Assembly: GCA_009733575.1 (NCBI GenBank)
Contig: ML769531.1
Coordinates: 1-64,000 of the forward strand
Direction: 5' to 3'
DNA: 64,000 bases
Origin: Gymnopus androsaceus JB14
Lineage: Eukaryota; Basidiomycota; Agaricomycetes; Agaricales; Omphalotaceae
Shown: positions 22,039 to 34,966 of the stretch, in pieces
How the letters are laid out: every line of letters begins with the position of its first letter
Numbering within the stretch: position 1 is the first letter of the stretch
Program-made: the position numbers and the translations under genes
Notes under the pieces: model-generated
The model's input: the letters and a program-made list of their open reading frames with translations, nothing else
Told to the model about the DNA's origin: nothing
The model's database searches: none

Positions 22039-23275
22039 TCAAACCACATATCCCCCATTCACGCCAAGTATTTGACCATTAACCCACTGTGCTGCAGAAC
22101 TAGCTAAAAACGCCACAATAGGTGCAATATCCTCTGGCGCAGCGATACGGCCGGTAGGTATTTGAGCTGCAATGTTATCGATGACATGCTGAGGCTTTCC
22201 TGCTCGGAAAAGCGCTGTATCGACGGGTCCTGGAGAGATGGTGTTCACGGTAAAGCCGTGAGTACCGAGGTCTTTGGCAAGGACACGAGAAAGCTGCTCT
22301 ACAGCGCCTAGGATCAGAATATGGTCGATAAATATTATGCGTTTTACAGATGAAAAGTGCAATTACCTTTACTAGCCACGTAGCATAGTGCATTAGGGAG
22401 CAAAGCTATTGAGAAAGATAAGTTTTTAGAGTAGGGCTCGTTTAAGATTCAACTTACTGCTTGCTGCAGTCAAACTTGTGGATAAGAAGATGATTCTTCC
22501 ACCAGCTATAGTTTCTCCTTCAGACAAGATTACTCAAGGGAAGAGGAAGGTGAAGGACTCACGTCGTTCCATGATTTCCGCTGCCGCCTTGAGCTAAAAA
22601 CAGCGGCGCTTTGACATTGGCAGTAAAATGTGCATCGAAAAATTCCTCGTCTATTTCGTTCAATGTTTTACTCCCCATCAGCCCTGCATTCAGGACTAGA
22701 ATATCCAGGCGTCCAAAGATGCGCAAGTTTCCTGCAAGCAGATACTGGCCTCCAGAAAGTGGTGGAAGGGTCTGCTTGCACGACGATAGCCTGCGGCGGC
22801 TCAGGAAGTGCAACGCTTTTTGCACTGTTCTCTCGGTGTTGAGTAGAAACAGAAAGTGACTGGCCAATGACCGAGTTCAGAGCGGAAGATGACGGGAGAG
22901 ATTGAATTGATCTTCCTGTGCTACTTCTTCAGCAGGCTTGTGATCGTTGACATAGTTGACGACGACCGAGGCTCCCTTAGCAGCGAGTGCCTTTGCAATA
23001 GCTGCCCCCGTAGCTTTAGAAGATCCTGTGATTAAAGCAACTTTTCCTTGTAGAAATATCAGATAAATTAGTTTACTAGTACAGAACAGGAAGAGTAGTT
23101 CTACTCACCGTCGAAGCGAGGTCGAGTCCGCTGCAATAGATTCAACTGCAGCCTTGCCGTCGCGTTGAATCTGACCTGTCATCTCACTATGCATCACAGG
23201 ATGGTCATGCGAGTGGAATTTCTGCGTAATACTGCAGACCAGTCTGCGAAGTCGGGATTTTGGAGCTGAGGACAT
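22039..23275 (-). pseudogene. Short-chain dehydrogenase/reductase, probably decayed
   Basis: NAD(P)-dependent SDR fold. Visible in order are [20 protein letters not shown] (a cofactor loop with one unusual residue), RLDILVLNAGLMG, GRIIFLSTSLTAAS with the catalytic Ser region, CYVASKGAVEQLSRVLAKDL with the Tyr-x3-Lys pair, NTISPGPVDTALF, and a C terminus WVNGQILGVNGGYVV. The exons do not join cleanly: one-base shifts are needed near 22914 (after EEVAQ), near 22762 (between QADPST and LSGGQYLLA) and near 22594 (LFLAQ to AAAEIMER). The first exon is unclear, so the upstream limit is a guess. Catalytic residues survive, so recent inactivation or assembly indels are both possible. Confidence 0.65.
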
Positions 23276-24630
23276 GAAGACTAGATAGATATTATTCGTT
23301 GGAGAGAAAGAGGTTCGAATGGAAGGAAGTACCGTAGGATTGGAGCTCGTATAAATCATCGCCAGCGCTCTGTGAACACGATGCGTAGACCACGAATCAC
23401 TGAAGCTGCGCGCAGTAAAGGTTTTCTGTCTCCTACTTCACTCAAGATTAATGAAAGGACACGACCCAACAAGCAGCTTCCGCTTTACCTGCATTTCTTA
23501 GGGTGAAACGAACAACTACAACGAGGCCCCCGAGCCTCTTGCGTGCGGTATAGAAATTGAATGCAAGGGAATCAAAAGATTGTCTTTCCGCCGGGTCAAT
23601 GCTTAATTATGCATAGACGGTTGCCTAGACGGTTGTATGCAATGAGAGGCAATGTGCCTGTTGTGGATCCTTTAGGACATAAATGGAGTGGGCACCCAAG
23701 ACATGAAGTGAGCGAAGCTTAGCACTGATAGAATCGTACAAGTATTTTCCAAGTCACATCCAACGCATGAGCCGATTCCAACGCTTCAAGGCAAGGTGGA
23801 CCTAGGTGAGACGTCTATATAGTCTTAATCCGCTTGAGCTTTGCAGGATGCGACGTTGAATGAAAGTTCTGGTAGTTCTAAAGAGATTGGGAGTGCACAG
23901 ATGTAGCTTCCTCCTCTAGGCGGTCGGCATATTATATGTAGTGCAAAATATTAGGCCACTGCTCTCTACCTGCATTCCAACTTGGCTGTCGCTGTACATC
24001 AGTAAGTAGGCTTTTTTTCTTGCCAACTTGAAGGTTAAAAGCTTACCGCTAACCACTCAATCACGACTCAATCAAGCAGGTAAGAACTCGACTCCAGGCT
24101 CCATAGCACGTAGCTTTGAAGTATGGCACGCGGGACTCTACTTCAACACGTCTCGGGGCATTCACGTTGCCGGTGTTTGCCAGTAGAAGACGCGTTGGCG
24201 TTGAGATTGTCGCACGGTGTGGCCTGTTGCTTCCTGGGGCCTGAAACCCTCGTCCCTGCAGGCCACGCCGCCACTCCGAGCGGTCATTCCAACGTCATTG
24301 AACTGTGACACAGTTAATACTTGGTATCTGACTATTGGTATCTGTATCTGACATGAAAGGAAATCCAAGGAATTGCAAACCAAAAGTTTTTAATTGGATA
24401 CATACTTGGCTTGTAGTTGGCTTTCAAATTCCACCGCCATATTCGAATTTCAATCTGGCGACAAGCTCCAGGAGCTTCGATTAGCACCGTCGTTATCTCT
24501 CCGAGCGCCGTTTGTAACGAGGTATTGATCAATGTTCAACGGCCGCTCAGGGTAACAGGGGACTCAATTATCCAAAAACATTTAATTCTCCAAGTAGTCT
24601 AACGTCTTTCTTTCCCATTCCTTATTCCTC
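23276..24630. other. Intergenic region, no gene recognised
   Basis: About 1.3 kb between two oppositely oriented genes. A 61-codon frame at 24123-24308 is not supported by any motif. Confidence 0.4.
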
Positions 24631-25346
24631 ATGTCTCGTCCTGTTGACCAAAAATCTCACTTGAGAAGTAGGTCCAGTGTTGTCACCACCCGTTTTGGTA
24701 GTCAGAGCTCTGCCAGTTCTGTTTCTTTTGACCAAAAACATCGGTTCAGTCAGGTATCCGATGCGGACAGGACAAAATTCCAGTCATTCAAATTCCCTAG
24801 CCCAACATCTTCGCCTCGCTCCTCAATCTTACTACCGTCAGGCGGTTTCGCTGGTGGTCTTCCTACTCCTCCGCCTTCTCGTCATCGATCTACAGTTCTT
24901 TCCGGATCATGAACTAGCCAACCCTTCCCGATCCTCTGTAGAAGGAACGCGTCCCTCTTTTGCTCCTTCCCTTCCTTCTCCACAATCACCAGACCCAGTA
25001 TCAGACACCCCGCGATACGTCCGTGGATCTAACACCCATGGAGAGTTACGTTGAAGAAATATACGAGGAATATGGCAGGGACTCGGAGGCAGGCTGGTCA
25101 CCTTATCGTTGGCCTTCGAATTCAGCCTCCTCTTATAATGCGGGGCTTATGAAGAGCCCTTACGGTGGCCAGTTTGTAACGCCATCCGCGGGCGCTGGGC
25201 ATCATATCAACACATATCGTGTCAAACGGGGATTGATTTTTCGTCGTGGCCTACCATCCAGCTCAATAATGCGTATACTGCTTTTAGGTAGCTGGTTTGC
25301 CATGATCATACTTATTGTGCTCGCGGTGCTCTTCATCGTGAAATGA
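24631..25346 (+). CDS. Hypothetical tail-anchored membrane protein, two apparent frame breaks
   Basis: The N-terminal two thirds is Ser/Pro-rich and disordered (PSPTSSPRSSILLPSGGF). A short acidic segment follows (MESYVEEIYEEYGRDSEAGW). The protein ends with a basic stretch and a single transmembrane helix (SIMRILLLGSWFAMIILIVLAVLFIVK), a tail-anchor layout. Three frames are needed to connect these parts, with shifts near 24910 and near 25015, and I see no splice sites that would explain them. I do not recognise the family. Confidence 0.45.
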
Positions 25347-25805
25347 TCGATAATGGATGGAATGGTAGGAAGATTTGTGATTAGGAGACTCATAGATGGA
25401 CAAACACACCTATCATCGTCTTTCTTTTATTCACACTCTGCACACTCGTTTAAATCTAGAAATGATACCCTCCATTTCTTTAATGTACATATATCCATGA
25501 TGTTTTTATAACTTGGAACGTCTTCTATATAGTGCAAATAACAGAGTAAAATGATAGCTGATGTCGTAAACACAGAATCGAGTTTTGAATCCGAAAGGAG
25601 AATACGGGACACATTGTAGAGATACATAATTCAGAAGAAGAATTGTATACTTTTTGTAGTCACGTCCAAAAAAAACAATCGAAAAAGGGGAATAGGGAGT
25701 GTTGACGCGAGGGAGGCTACAGTAAAGAATACAGGTAACATAGCACCAAAGCAAAGCGAGAAATGGATATCATCAATAAGTTAATCGTGAAGGAGCGTCG
25801 TCTGT
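25347..25805. other. Intergenic 3' flanks of two convergent genes
   Basis: AT-rich, with short frames only; nothing else seen. Confidence 0.4.
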
Positions 25806-28800
25806 CTATTGATAGTAAGCTTGACTATCGGGTGGCTCTCCCCAGTATTGACTCCCGCCGTCAGGTATATGTCCTTGCTGGTTAGGCAAGGTAGTCCACA
25901 TCTGCGACGGTTGAGCGACATGGGTCACCTGTGGATGAGACCGGGGATCAGAGTGTGAATGAGAACTATACGATTGGTAGGCCTGCCGATGTTGTTGCTC
26001 GTTAAGCTTGTCCATGGAAGGCTTTACGTCGTACTGAGCCTGTTCAAAAATCATCGGGTCCTCTATCACTCCAGATATAGCCGAATGCATAGCATCCCCA
26101 TGAATCTGTGCTGCATTCCCTTCGTATCCATCGTACGATATGACCGAATTGTTGTAATAATCCTGGTGAGGAGTGTGATTGTGGATGGGTTTCGAAAACG
26201 AAGGGGGGCTAGGTTGATGGGGTTGGACGCTATATGTTGGCGTGCCAGCGGAGGTGTTTGGATAGGGAGAGCTATCATTGGCATAAGGACTCGAGGACGA
26301 CGAAGAGAAGCTGTCCGAGTGAACGTCAAACGAGTTGTTCCTCGAGGCATTGTAAGTCTCGACGGCAGCCTGTTGCTGGCTCTGGCTGAATGGGAACTCG
26401 TATGGTGCTTGTCCTGGAGGCGTATCATAAGACGACGGAGACTCGGCGTAGAGATGCTGAATAGGGTGTGACCGAGATGGTGGCTGCATGTGCATTTCTG
26501 GAGCATGTACACTTGCAGGTGAGGTGGAAGCGGTCAAATCTATGTGTTGCTCCTCAGACGGAAGGTAGCTACCCATAGGATAGTCTGTGGAGGTCGATAA
26601 CGAAGAGTCTCTTCTTTGTCTCTGTGCATGGATGCGAGGGTCCTGAGAAACCGACGAAGACCGAGAACGGTAGTTAAACTGTTCCTGCGCTGCAGATGCT
26701 ATGGTAGGCGACTGGAAGGGCGGTCGGTTGAGACGCAGCAGGAGAAGACTGAGAGGGCTGATACATCGTTTTAACTGGCTTCTCCATCATAGGGGTGGTT
26801 GCTGTAGTACTGACTGTACTAACTGATTGCCGTCTACTGTTCGGGGCCGATGTAGAAGAGATTGTTGTGGGGGACTTCGTCGCAGGACTCTGAACCAGAG
26901 GAGAACTAGGACCATCTTTGGCCGGTCTTTTCCTCACACCAACCGCCGGATAAGGCTTCTTCTGCTTCTTGTCTTTATCGCTTCCCTTTTGCGATGTAAT
27001 CGCAGGGGACTGTTTCGCATTGTCGCTGGTCACAGAAGGGAACGGCAATGCGCGCTTGGGTGGCTGCACAATCGGAGGAGGAGGCGGGGGAGCAGACTGG
27101 GAAACCACTGGAGTTGGTGTAGGCTCTGGAGCAGGGGGAAGTGGAATACTCGTTGAAGGAATGACAGGATACACATACGCCGGTACAGGAGGAGGCGAAC
27201 TTTCTAATTCGTCAACTTCATGATGCTTACGTTTCGAAGGTATGTTGGGGCTCGACGCACGACCAGATCTACGTGAGCTAGCTCCTCTTTCAGCTCTGTG
27301 CTTTAGCGCCTCCACGATTTGTATGCAATCTACCGAGCTAATAACGTGCGTGGCGCCGACCGCAGAGCCAAACTTGGAAGCGCAGAGGCTCTTCATTATT
27401 TCCAGCGCAGTGTCAACATCTTCCATCGCCGCTGCAGCCCACATTGTAGAAGGTTGCTTGATTACTGCATGCGCGCATACCACTGCAGCGTCAAACATGC
27501 TGCGCGGGAATGGATAAAAGTCGAACAGTGCTGGAGAAAGTGAGGAGGGTACTGTTGAGCTCTCCTGCGATTTCCATAGATCCGAAAGAGCCTTTGCAGC
27601 CTTCATAATACCATGTGCGGCGTTGATGCTTCCCAAGCTCGCTTGGTGAGGAACTCCCGACGCATGCTTCTTCAAAAACGGTAGGTATACTCTAAGCACC
27701 AAACGATGCGCAGTTATCGCAATTTCGCAGCGTTGGGCGATGAGTGTTGTTGGCTCAGGGACGGATCCGGCTTCATCCTGAGAGAGAGCCTGGTCGAGCT
27801 GGTAGTACTGCGGAAGTTCCTTCAACCAAGAACGAACTTCCATCTCCATTGACGCCGCCTGGTCGATGGAATAACAATGGCTATTTGGAGAGGTCCCGTA
27901 GTAGGACACCCGGACCTGCTGAGCATGACCAAACTCGGGAGTGTTCATTCTGCGCTTGATACTCCGTACCAGAAGCGTCAGACTGTAAAGAAAATCAGTT
28001 TCGGGGTCAGCAGTGAAGAAATCAATTGAAAACTGACCGAGATCGAATTTCGAAATATCTCATTCCATCTTTGCAATAACCGGACCCATCTTCACCACCT
28101 GCCGTTGTTGGAGGTATCCTGATTGACATGGGACCGAAAACCTTCTCATCCACGTTCGCCACCGGGAGCTTTGTGCTGAAGGAGTTGTCCGCGATAAGTG
28201 GAGGCTGGTTCATTACGTCCGATACAAACCTATCGTAAAGAAGCATCAAATCAGCTGTCGACGAGGAGAACATTGAACCCCAACGTACAAATCGTAATAC
28301 ATGATGGTCCACCAAACCCTCCGTCTCATCTCAGCATCGTACAGGGAAAAACGGGAGTCTTTTGTGGCTTTCGAAGCGGGAGCCACCGATACGGAAGGGT
28401 CACTAAGCTTGCTGTTACTCTTAGCTTTTTTCGCTCCCGACGGAAGACTGGCACTACTGCTACAGGAGCTGGAGCTAGAAGCGGTGATCGGGGAGTTGGA
28501 ATACCCGGATTCTGGTGTTTGGATAATGTAGATAGGAGGGCCCATATCATCAGGGTCCTTGTTCAAAGACATTTGCCGGGCGTAGTTGACAATCTTGCCA
28601 ACCTAGCCTTCACGTCAGATGATTCGTCGAGGATCGAACAGATAGAGTAAACTTACAAGAGGGAACATGACGGCAGCTACACCTTTTGCCGTCTTTCCTT
28701 TGGACTGGTCCCTGGCAAGACCTGGACTGGTGTGAGTACCGTCATCTTTCTCTACCGCATCGTCTCCACCAAGGCCGCCCTTGGTCAGGAATGTCAACTG

Positions 28801-30425
28801 GAGTAAGCATGCAGTGATATAGTCCATCTCGTGTTGCTGCTCCTCCTTCGTTCGCTTCGTCTCGTTCTCGCAGTCGTGCAACTCGACAACATTGGATGAG
28901 GTAGACGCAGAAACTGGCGTGACTGCGACGCCTGCCTCCCATACACCAACAGCTTGAACACTGAGCGAGTACCAGTATGCTGAATCCATCGCCAGACTGC
29001 TTCGTTTACTAGCGCCGTTGTCTCCTCCTCTTAACTTCGGGGTCCTGTTTCCTGCTTCAAGAGCACCCAAAGCAAGAGCAGCGCAGAGAGCAGCAAAGAA
29101 AGGTATATCAGCGACTCTCCTGGATGAGGCTGGCCGCCCGCTTTGGTCGTCTGAAAGCTCCGGACGATAATGGGATCGCTTTGGAGGCACATCTTCCATG
29201 TTTACGTCTCCGACAGTAGCAGCCGCGCCAAAGACTGGCGGTGCTCTAGAGGGAGCAGATCCCATGAACAACTGCCTTGCTCGAGCGTTCTCCCTTTCCT
29301 TCTGCTCCTTCTCCCTCTCCTTCTCCCTCTCTCGAGCTATTTCCTTATCCCGTGCACTTGCGGCAGGTGAGAATGGTTTAGAACGAGCGTTCGCTACGAG
29401 TTCTAGTCCCCGTTCTCGCAATGTCTTCCAATTCAGGAAGGGATAGGTATAGGCCGCTGATTCTTCCGCGAGAGTAAGGAAAGAAAGCAATGTAAGTTGC
29501 TGAGAACGGCCGGAGGAAGATGATGAGTTTAAGGAGGGTAGGAGGGCAATCAAGGCGGATGTTAACTGGGGTTTCGATGATGTAGGAGGATCATAGTACA
29601 CACTAGTTGCTGGAAGCTGAGCGTGACCATTGGAGGTAGAGATGGAAAGAGATGCAAGGTTGGGTGATGATGATGTTGTGGATGGAGTAGGATGGCTGAC
29701 AGATGAGGACGTACTTGGTCTGTCTGTCATGTCAAAGTCATCGGGATCTGCGGAACCCGAGAAAGACATGTCCATGGAGGGCTCTAGCTTGACGCTTGCG
29801 CTGTCATCCTGACCGAAACCTGTTGGAAGGGCTAAACCCAGGTCGATTTCATTGAGCCATGTGCCGCCTATCTCTTCTAGGGGAATTGCAAGCGAGGAAT
29901 GCTGTATTGTAGGTGGACTTAGAGTCACATTGAGAGACAAGGAAGGTGGAGGTGGCCCAGCAGAGGAGTTTGAAGGAGCCGAGAAGGGATAAGATGGCAT
30001 AAATTGACCGGATGTAAGTTGGGCCAACGTGGCCTCGACTTGTATCAGTCGGTTATTGAGCGAATGTAAGTCTCTGTAAACAAATGCTGTCAGAGATTGG
30101 TAGTGAAGCGAATAGTGAAGCGTACACTTTTTCTGCAGCTGCAGGCGAGTATATACAGCGCGAAACGGTATCGCGTTTCGTGCAACTTCCACATGGATTT
30201 CTTCGGTCACATTTTAGTTTCAAACGTTTGCACTATTGGAAAAGTTAGAGAAAGGATAGAAAGTACTGAGAGACCAACCTCAGCACAAACTACAGTGATA
30301 CGAGAGCGAATTTGGCTTCGAGTACAATTAGCAGATGGAATAATAAAGAATGTACAGAAGACATACGGGGTCGTTACCGCCGTTCCAGGCGTCGTCGAAG
30401 GACCTTGCTGGTTATCTGAATCCAT
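25806..30425 (-). CDS. Large Zn2Cys6 transcription factor with fungal-specific domain
   Basis: Nuclear regulator; its targets are unknown. The zinc cluster is assembled from two exons: CAECKRLKLKCDRRNPCGSC plus TKRDTVSRC, with spacing C-x2-C-x6-C-x5-C-x2-C-x8-C. A leucine-rich coiled coil follows (LHSLNNRLIQVEATLAQL). The middle homology region lies about 300-800 residues in (LTLAEESAAYTYPFLNWKTL, DIPFFAALCAALALGALEAG, AEMRRRVWWTIMYYDL, RSWLKELPQYYQLD). The roughly 500-residue C terminus is disordered and rich in Ser, Pro and Gln. An ATG at 30476 is in frame upstream. A one-base shift near 26710 separates the frame ending SAGTV from the continuation SPTIASAAQEQFNYRSR, which runs on to the stop at 25806. 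The alternative is that the protein truly ends at 26674. Confidence 0.82.
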
Positions 30426-32438
30426 AGGAGAGATGGTGGTAATGGGGAAAGCCAGTGTTCGGGTAATTTCGACCAATTCTTTCTATTTGGGTCTAGTTCT
30501 TCGGTTGTGACTGCACTTTTAGAGCCCGGTCACGATACGAAACTTTTCAATGTTCACGACTTGACCTGACTGCAAATAGCGCATTGATATAAGTACTCAA
30601 TTCTTTACCGCAGAAGCAGCAGAAACATCAGATGGTTCAGATTGCCTGCCTAAACGCCTGCCTAGACAATCATCACTTCCCCGCTTTTCATTTTTCTGGT
30701 TTGCTTTGCCCTGAAAAGGTATATTCATATCGCTCAAACTCACCCCTTTCATATAGTACTCTGTCCAGCTCATATCTCACAACTCTCAAGATCGCCTCTC
30801 AGTTTGTCTAGAGTTCAAGTCGAGGTGCCCCCGCGTAAAATTTCATTGTCGTCTGATGACAATCAAGAAAACTTTCTAATCATCTTCAGCCTTTAGCTGA
30901 CAATAGAAAACCATCGACCTTCGCTCCCGCGTCGTTGATTCTGTCCACGCCTGTCCGCTCTTGAATCTTTGTTTGGAACATTTCCCGGATGCATGGCATC
31001 CATATGGCATAGCGCTTGAAACTGACAGCGCTGAGCCTGAGCGCTCCCGCACATCGAAAGGCTCTCGCTCCCGCGACGCGTTCGGTTTTCACAATCTGTG
31101 CAGAAACACTCTTTCGTGAAGAAGCCAGTGACGTAGTTTCCTTCCTTTTCCCCGCGCAGGGCCAGGTACATAGGGATTGTATAAGTTCGACACCGGCAGC
31201 GAATTCTGTGCGAATTCCATTTGCGGGGAAACGCCGAAAAGTCCCTGGATTGCGGTTCATCTTTTACCCATTTGACTTTTTTCTCACCTCTCTGAAAGAG
31301 TCACTTCGACTCTTGCCCGATTCTGTTATATCTGCCAACAAGGACATCGCCTTTGGAGTTCAATTTAACTGACGTTTTACCGCGAGCCGTCGCTCGCTCA
31401 ATCAAGCTGAGACGCCGCAGTTCCCCAATGCTAGCTAAGAGCTTACATAGGAATCGTTCGGGTCCAACTGATAAAGCATTTTTTTCCCTGTAGATCATGA
31501 AACTGCTTTGGAAACAGGCCGCTCTTCTTCTTCCTACTCAGGCTAGTTACAGGCAGTGGGATCGCTATGCAGCAGCACTACTGTAATTCATTTTTAATTT
31601 TGGCACGCGCTATTGAGACAATCAGAATTACATCTATCCATCCCACCTTAACCATCACGATAAAGCTGTCATTAATTTATGTTACAGCTATCCACTGCCA
31701 TCAAGCTACTTACAGGATTTCCTAGTCATTACACGCTCTTACTTTTGGACGTTGCATCCATACTTTCAGATACTATCCTGTCCGTGCCAGAGATTGACGG
31801 TCAGCAGAACTCCCTACTTCTTGACTCGATCATTCAAACTGATCCTGATTCATCAGCATACATATGTTTCTTCATTTCCCGCAGGAAAAAGTTTGGTAAC
31901 ATATGCGACACACTGAAACTTCCCATAATCCATTGTCGCTCTGATACTACGACGATCACCGTATGTATCACAGCTGGTTGCACAAACCCTCCAGCGCAAT
32001 GATCAGCTTGCCTAGCCGCGAGCGGCCAAAGTTATTTTACTGTAACGCATCGTCCAGACGAGCGGTTACTATATATACTCTAGGCTCTAAGGAGATCGAA
32101 ACTGCAGAGGAATTCTCAGTAAAAATAGAATGATTCGGGATCGCACTGCAGCTGAGATTTATTGGTTCAGCCTTTCCTTTAAAGGGTCGAAAATTCGCCG
32201 TTTTGTTATTCTTTCTAGCCTCTCTCTCGAATAGTCGACCCTGAGATGTATTCTAAAAGATTCAGTAACTCTCACTGGGCGCTGCAGCTAACAACCTATA
32301 ATCCTGTGCGAGCGTGAAGAGAAGTCTTTTTTTCTGAGAGAAGTCCTCGGACTTTTGGAGAAGAAATGTATGCCTCAGGCCTGGGCCGCGACCAGGCATT
32401 CAGTCAGAGTATGCTAGGATATATTTCTGTATTCAATA

Positions 32439-32559
32439 GGATGTTCGCTGCGCAATTTTGCTCAAAATTGCGTAATATACAATTGCCGCACCTCATAGAG
32501 TTTGCACTACGTCATGCATAAAATTTGCATAAACTGCAATTTTGCGCAGCGAAACATCC
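32439..32559. mobile_element. Small MITE with TA target duplication
   Basis: A 121-bp segment starting GGATGTTCGCTGCGCAATTT and ending in its near reverse complement (AATTTTGCGCAGCGAAACATCC). It is flanked by TA on each side. The terminal arms are about 22 bases with one extra base. There is no coding capacity. Confidence 0.75.
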
Positions 32560-34141
32560 TAATAGCAACGATATTTTTAACCTGACTTGTACATGAACGA
32601 TCCGACTTGTATAATGGAGTTCGAGCCTTCGCGCTCGCTTCACTCCCTTTCTGCCTATCTTCGTATCCAAGTCGATATCGTCATCCTTCCTGCACATGAC
32701 CTTCCCGCGAAACTTGGAAAGAAGCTTCATTTCTTTTGACATCGATCTTCCATTGTTCTTCGAATTCACCTTCACCTCCTGGTGACCGGCTTGTCTCTCG
32801 GTACTCGCGACAAGCGCTATATATAGGACGTTCTTTATTTCCTTGGATAATGATATATATTGATACAAATGATAGGTCAATGATAGGTAGATGGTTCTCA
32901 GCGTCTAACGCCCAAGCTTAGGCCTAGACCCGTTCATATTTTCAAGAATGGCAGGCAGGCTTAGAGGGCTCAGGGACGGAGTTTTTAGTTCTATGACACG
33001 TCCCATCTTCGCCTTCTTCGCCACGGCGAAACTCTTCGATCGCTAGCTTCTTTCGAAGTTCTTCTACTTACGTCTGTACCCCAAATCGATTGATGAGTGA
33101 CGCTTTGACCACCAGAGTGGATCGAGTTATATATGTACATACAATGTATCATGAAGTAAAGCATAAAAAACATATACTGTGCCAGACGTTGAGCTTGAGT
33201 ACTTACATATCCAAGCTCAAGGCCTTCATTTTATCATCTACATACGTGGCTGCAATGCGTCTGCGTATGTCAATGATTTACGCCTGCCTACACTTATCTT
33301 AATTCTCTCAGGCCGCTAGGGGATTGATGTACACGCGGATGTAGTGCCGTCGATTTGTGCTACTAGGAATACATACATCTTCAAAACCAATGTCGTTCAG
33401 AAAGCGTTGAGTTGTGTCTAATTTAGACAGCGAGCCTCGAGGAACAACGGGAAGAAAACTGAATTTAAAAAATCGTGATCGCAGCGGGCTTCCTTTGAGG
33501 GCATCCGTGTCCGAAAATGGTCATTAAATTGTACCCTGCGTACGATCTGACGATCTGCTATCGCGAGTGATGCGACTCGGTGACAGCTCGGGCACCTCCC
33601 AGATGGCAAAATTTGAGGTTCGTGAACCGTAAGTAATGTACTCACTGGCCCTCACGTATCACTGTTGGAGGGATATTATAATGCCCCAGCCCCTGAAGAA
33701 TAGTTGACAAATAGCTAGTAAAGAAGAAGTATGCTAGTAGTTAGAAATAAGAAATGAGTTATAATGATTGTGTAGCCGTTGACCTCTACTGGCCCTGACA
33801 AACGTAAGTACATGAGTAACTACATACTGATATACTAAGAATAACTATGTCATATGCATATAACAGGAAAGTGCACTATGTGAATATCTGTGCTACTATG
33901 CATACAGTAAAGTGGCTACTGTGAGTATATGCATGGATACTGTGGTGTATGCAAATATCTCCTGTGATATCATAAATTCATAAGTATGTTGTAATTGTTA
34001 AAATAGATTTCTGTGAATTCAACAGTAGTATGGACACCCAGACAGACACGCAGCCTTTAATTCGACTCAAGTCTTCCCGAATAAATGAACATCCCACCTA
34101 CATACAACTTGCCTACATATGAAAGATAGTTATATTTGATG

Positions 34142-34426
34142 CTATCCGAGACTGATCACTCGTCTTATCCGACCCTCATATGTACTAGCCAGCTCCTGAA
34201 GCTGAAGTAGCCGTATCAGAAATTCGAGCCGACACCTGGCTCCTTGCAAAGCCACCCTGGTTGGTCCAAGACCGAAGAATAGCCTCCGCCTTGCATCAGT
34301 ACGAGTCCACGGTGATATAGTATACAAGCTAACTAGCAACAGTACGATGAAGAAGGATATGAAGAGCGTCATGGGGTCAAACTGGGCCCAAACTCGACGT
34401 CGCCGGCGGCTGTCAGACTCAAGTGA
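34142..34426 (-). CDS. Short hydrophobic ORF, unrecognised
   Basis: About 94 codons with a basic run (DSRRRRRVWAQFDP), one clear membrane segment (TLFISFFIVLLLVSLYTI), then a basic amphipathic tail (RLEFLIRLLQLQELASTY). The only ATG in the frame lies just before the membrane segment, so it is either an exon of a spliced gene or a chance frame. Confidence 0.25.
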   Translation of the reverse strand, partial: SLESDSRRRRRVWAQFDPMTLFISFFIVLLLVSLYTISPWTRTDARRRLFFGLGPTRVALQGARCRLEFLIRLLQLQELASTYEGRIRRVISLG

Positions 34427-34966
34427 CAAATTAATGCAGTACGTATCGATGCATTCAGGTATATGGATGGCTCGATTCCTTTCACCCTTCGAGGTATATT
34501 ATAGCAATACCAACTTCAACTAAGGATAAGAATTCATCAATCTTACTTCGTAAGGTAAATTACTTATTGACGACGCGTCGTGGACATGATGGTAAGCCCT
34601 ACAATCTGGATTTCTACAAATATCGGATATCTCATTTTTCAGTGGGCGATTCAATATTTCGTTATCTCTAACGGGCGCGTCGGGAGTCGGGACTCGGGAC
34701 GCGGTTATAGCGCCCGAAGCGCATATCACTGTATCGCCACCCCGAATCCTACCACGTGCTTACAGCCTTACATTAGTTGCCAATTCGGGACCAGTCCATT
34801 CTATAATTTACTTCATCCTTAACGACGACCACTGGGCAGCAGGCTGTTCAGTCTTGCTAAATATCTGGCTCTCTCCTGCTGTATCTTGCTGAAAGACTTC
34901 AGCTTGGGTACATTGCTGAGACTCTGAACCTCAGTTTGGGTATAATACCGACCTTCATGCGCTAAA

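Larger units (their letters stand above)
30477..34966. other. Gene-poor region
   Basis: About 4.5 kb of AT-leaning sequence with scattered short frames on both strands and no family I recognise. It contains one MITE (32439-32559) and one small hydrophobic frame (34142-34429). Confidence 0.45.

Noticed and set aside
25959..26471. 170-codon plus-strand open frame
   Set aside because: Antisense to the low-complexity C terminus of the large regulator; composition follows from that.
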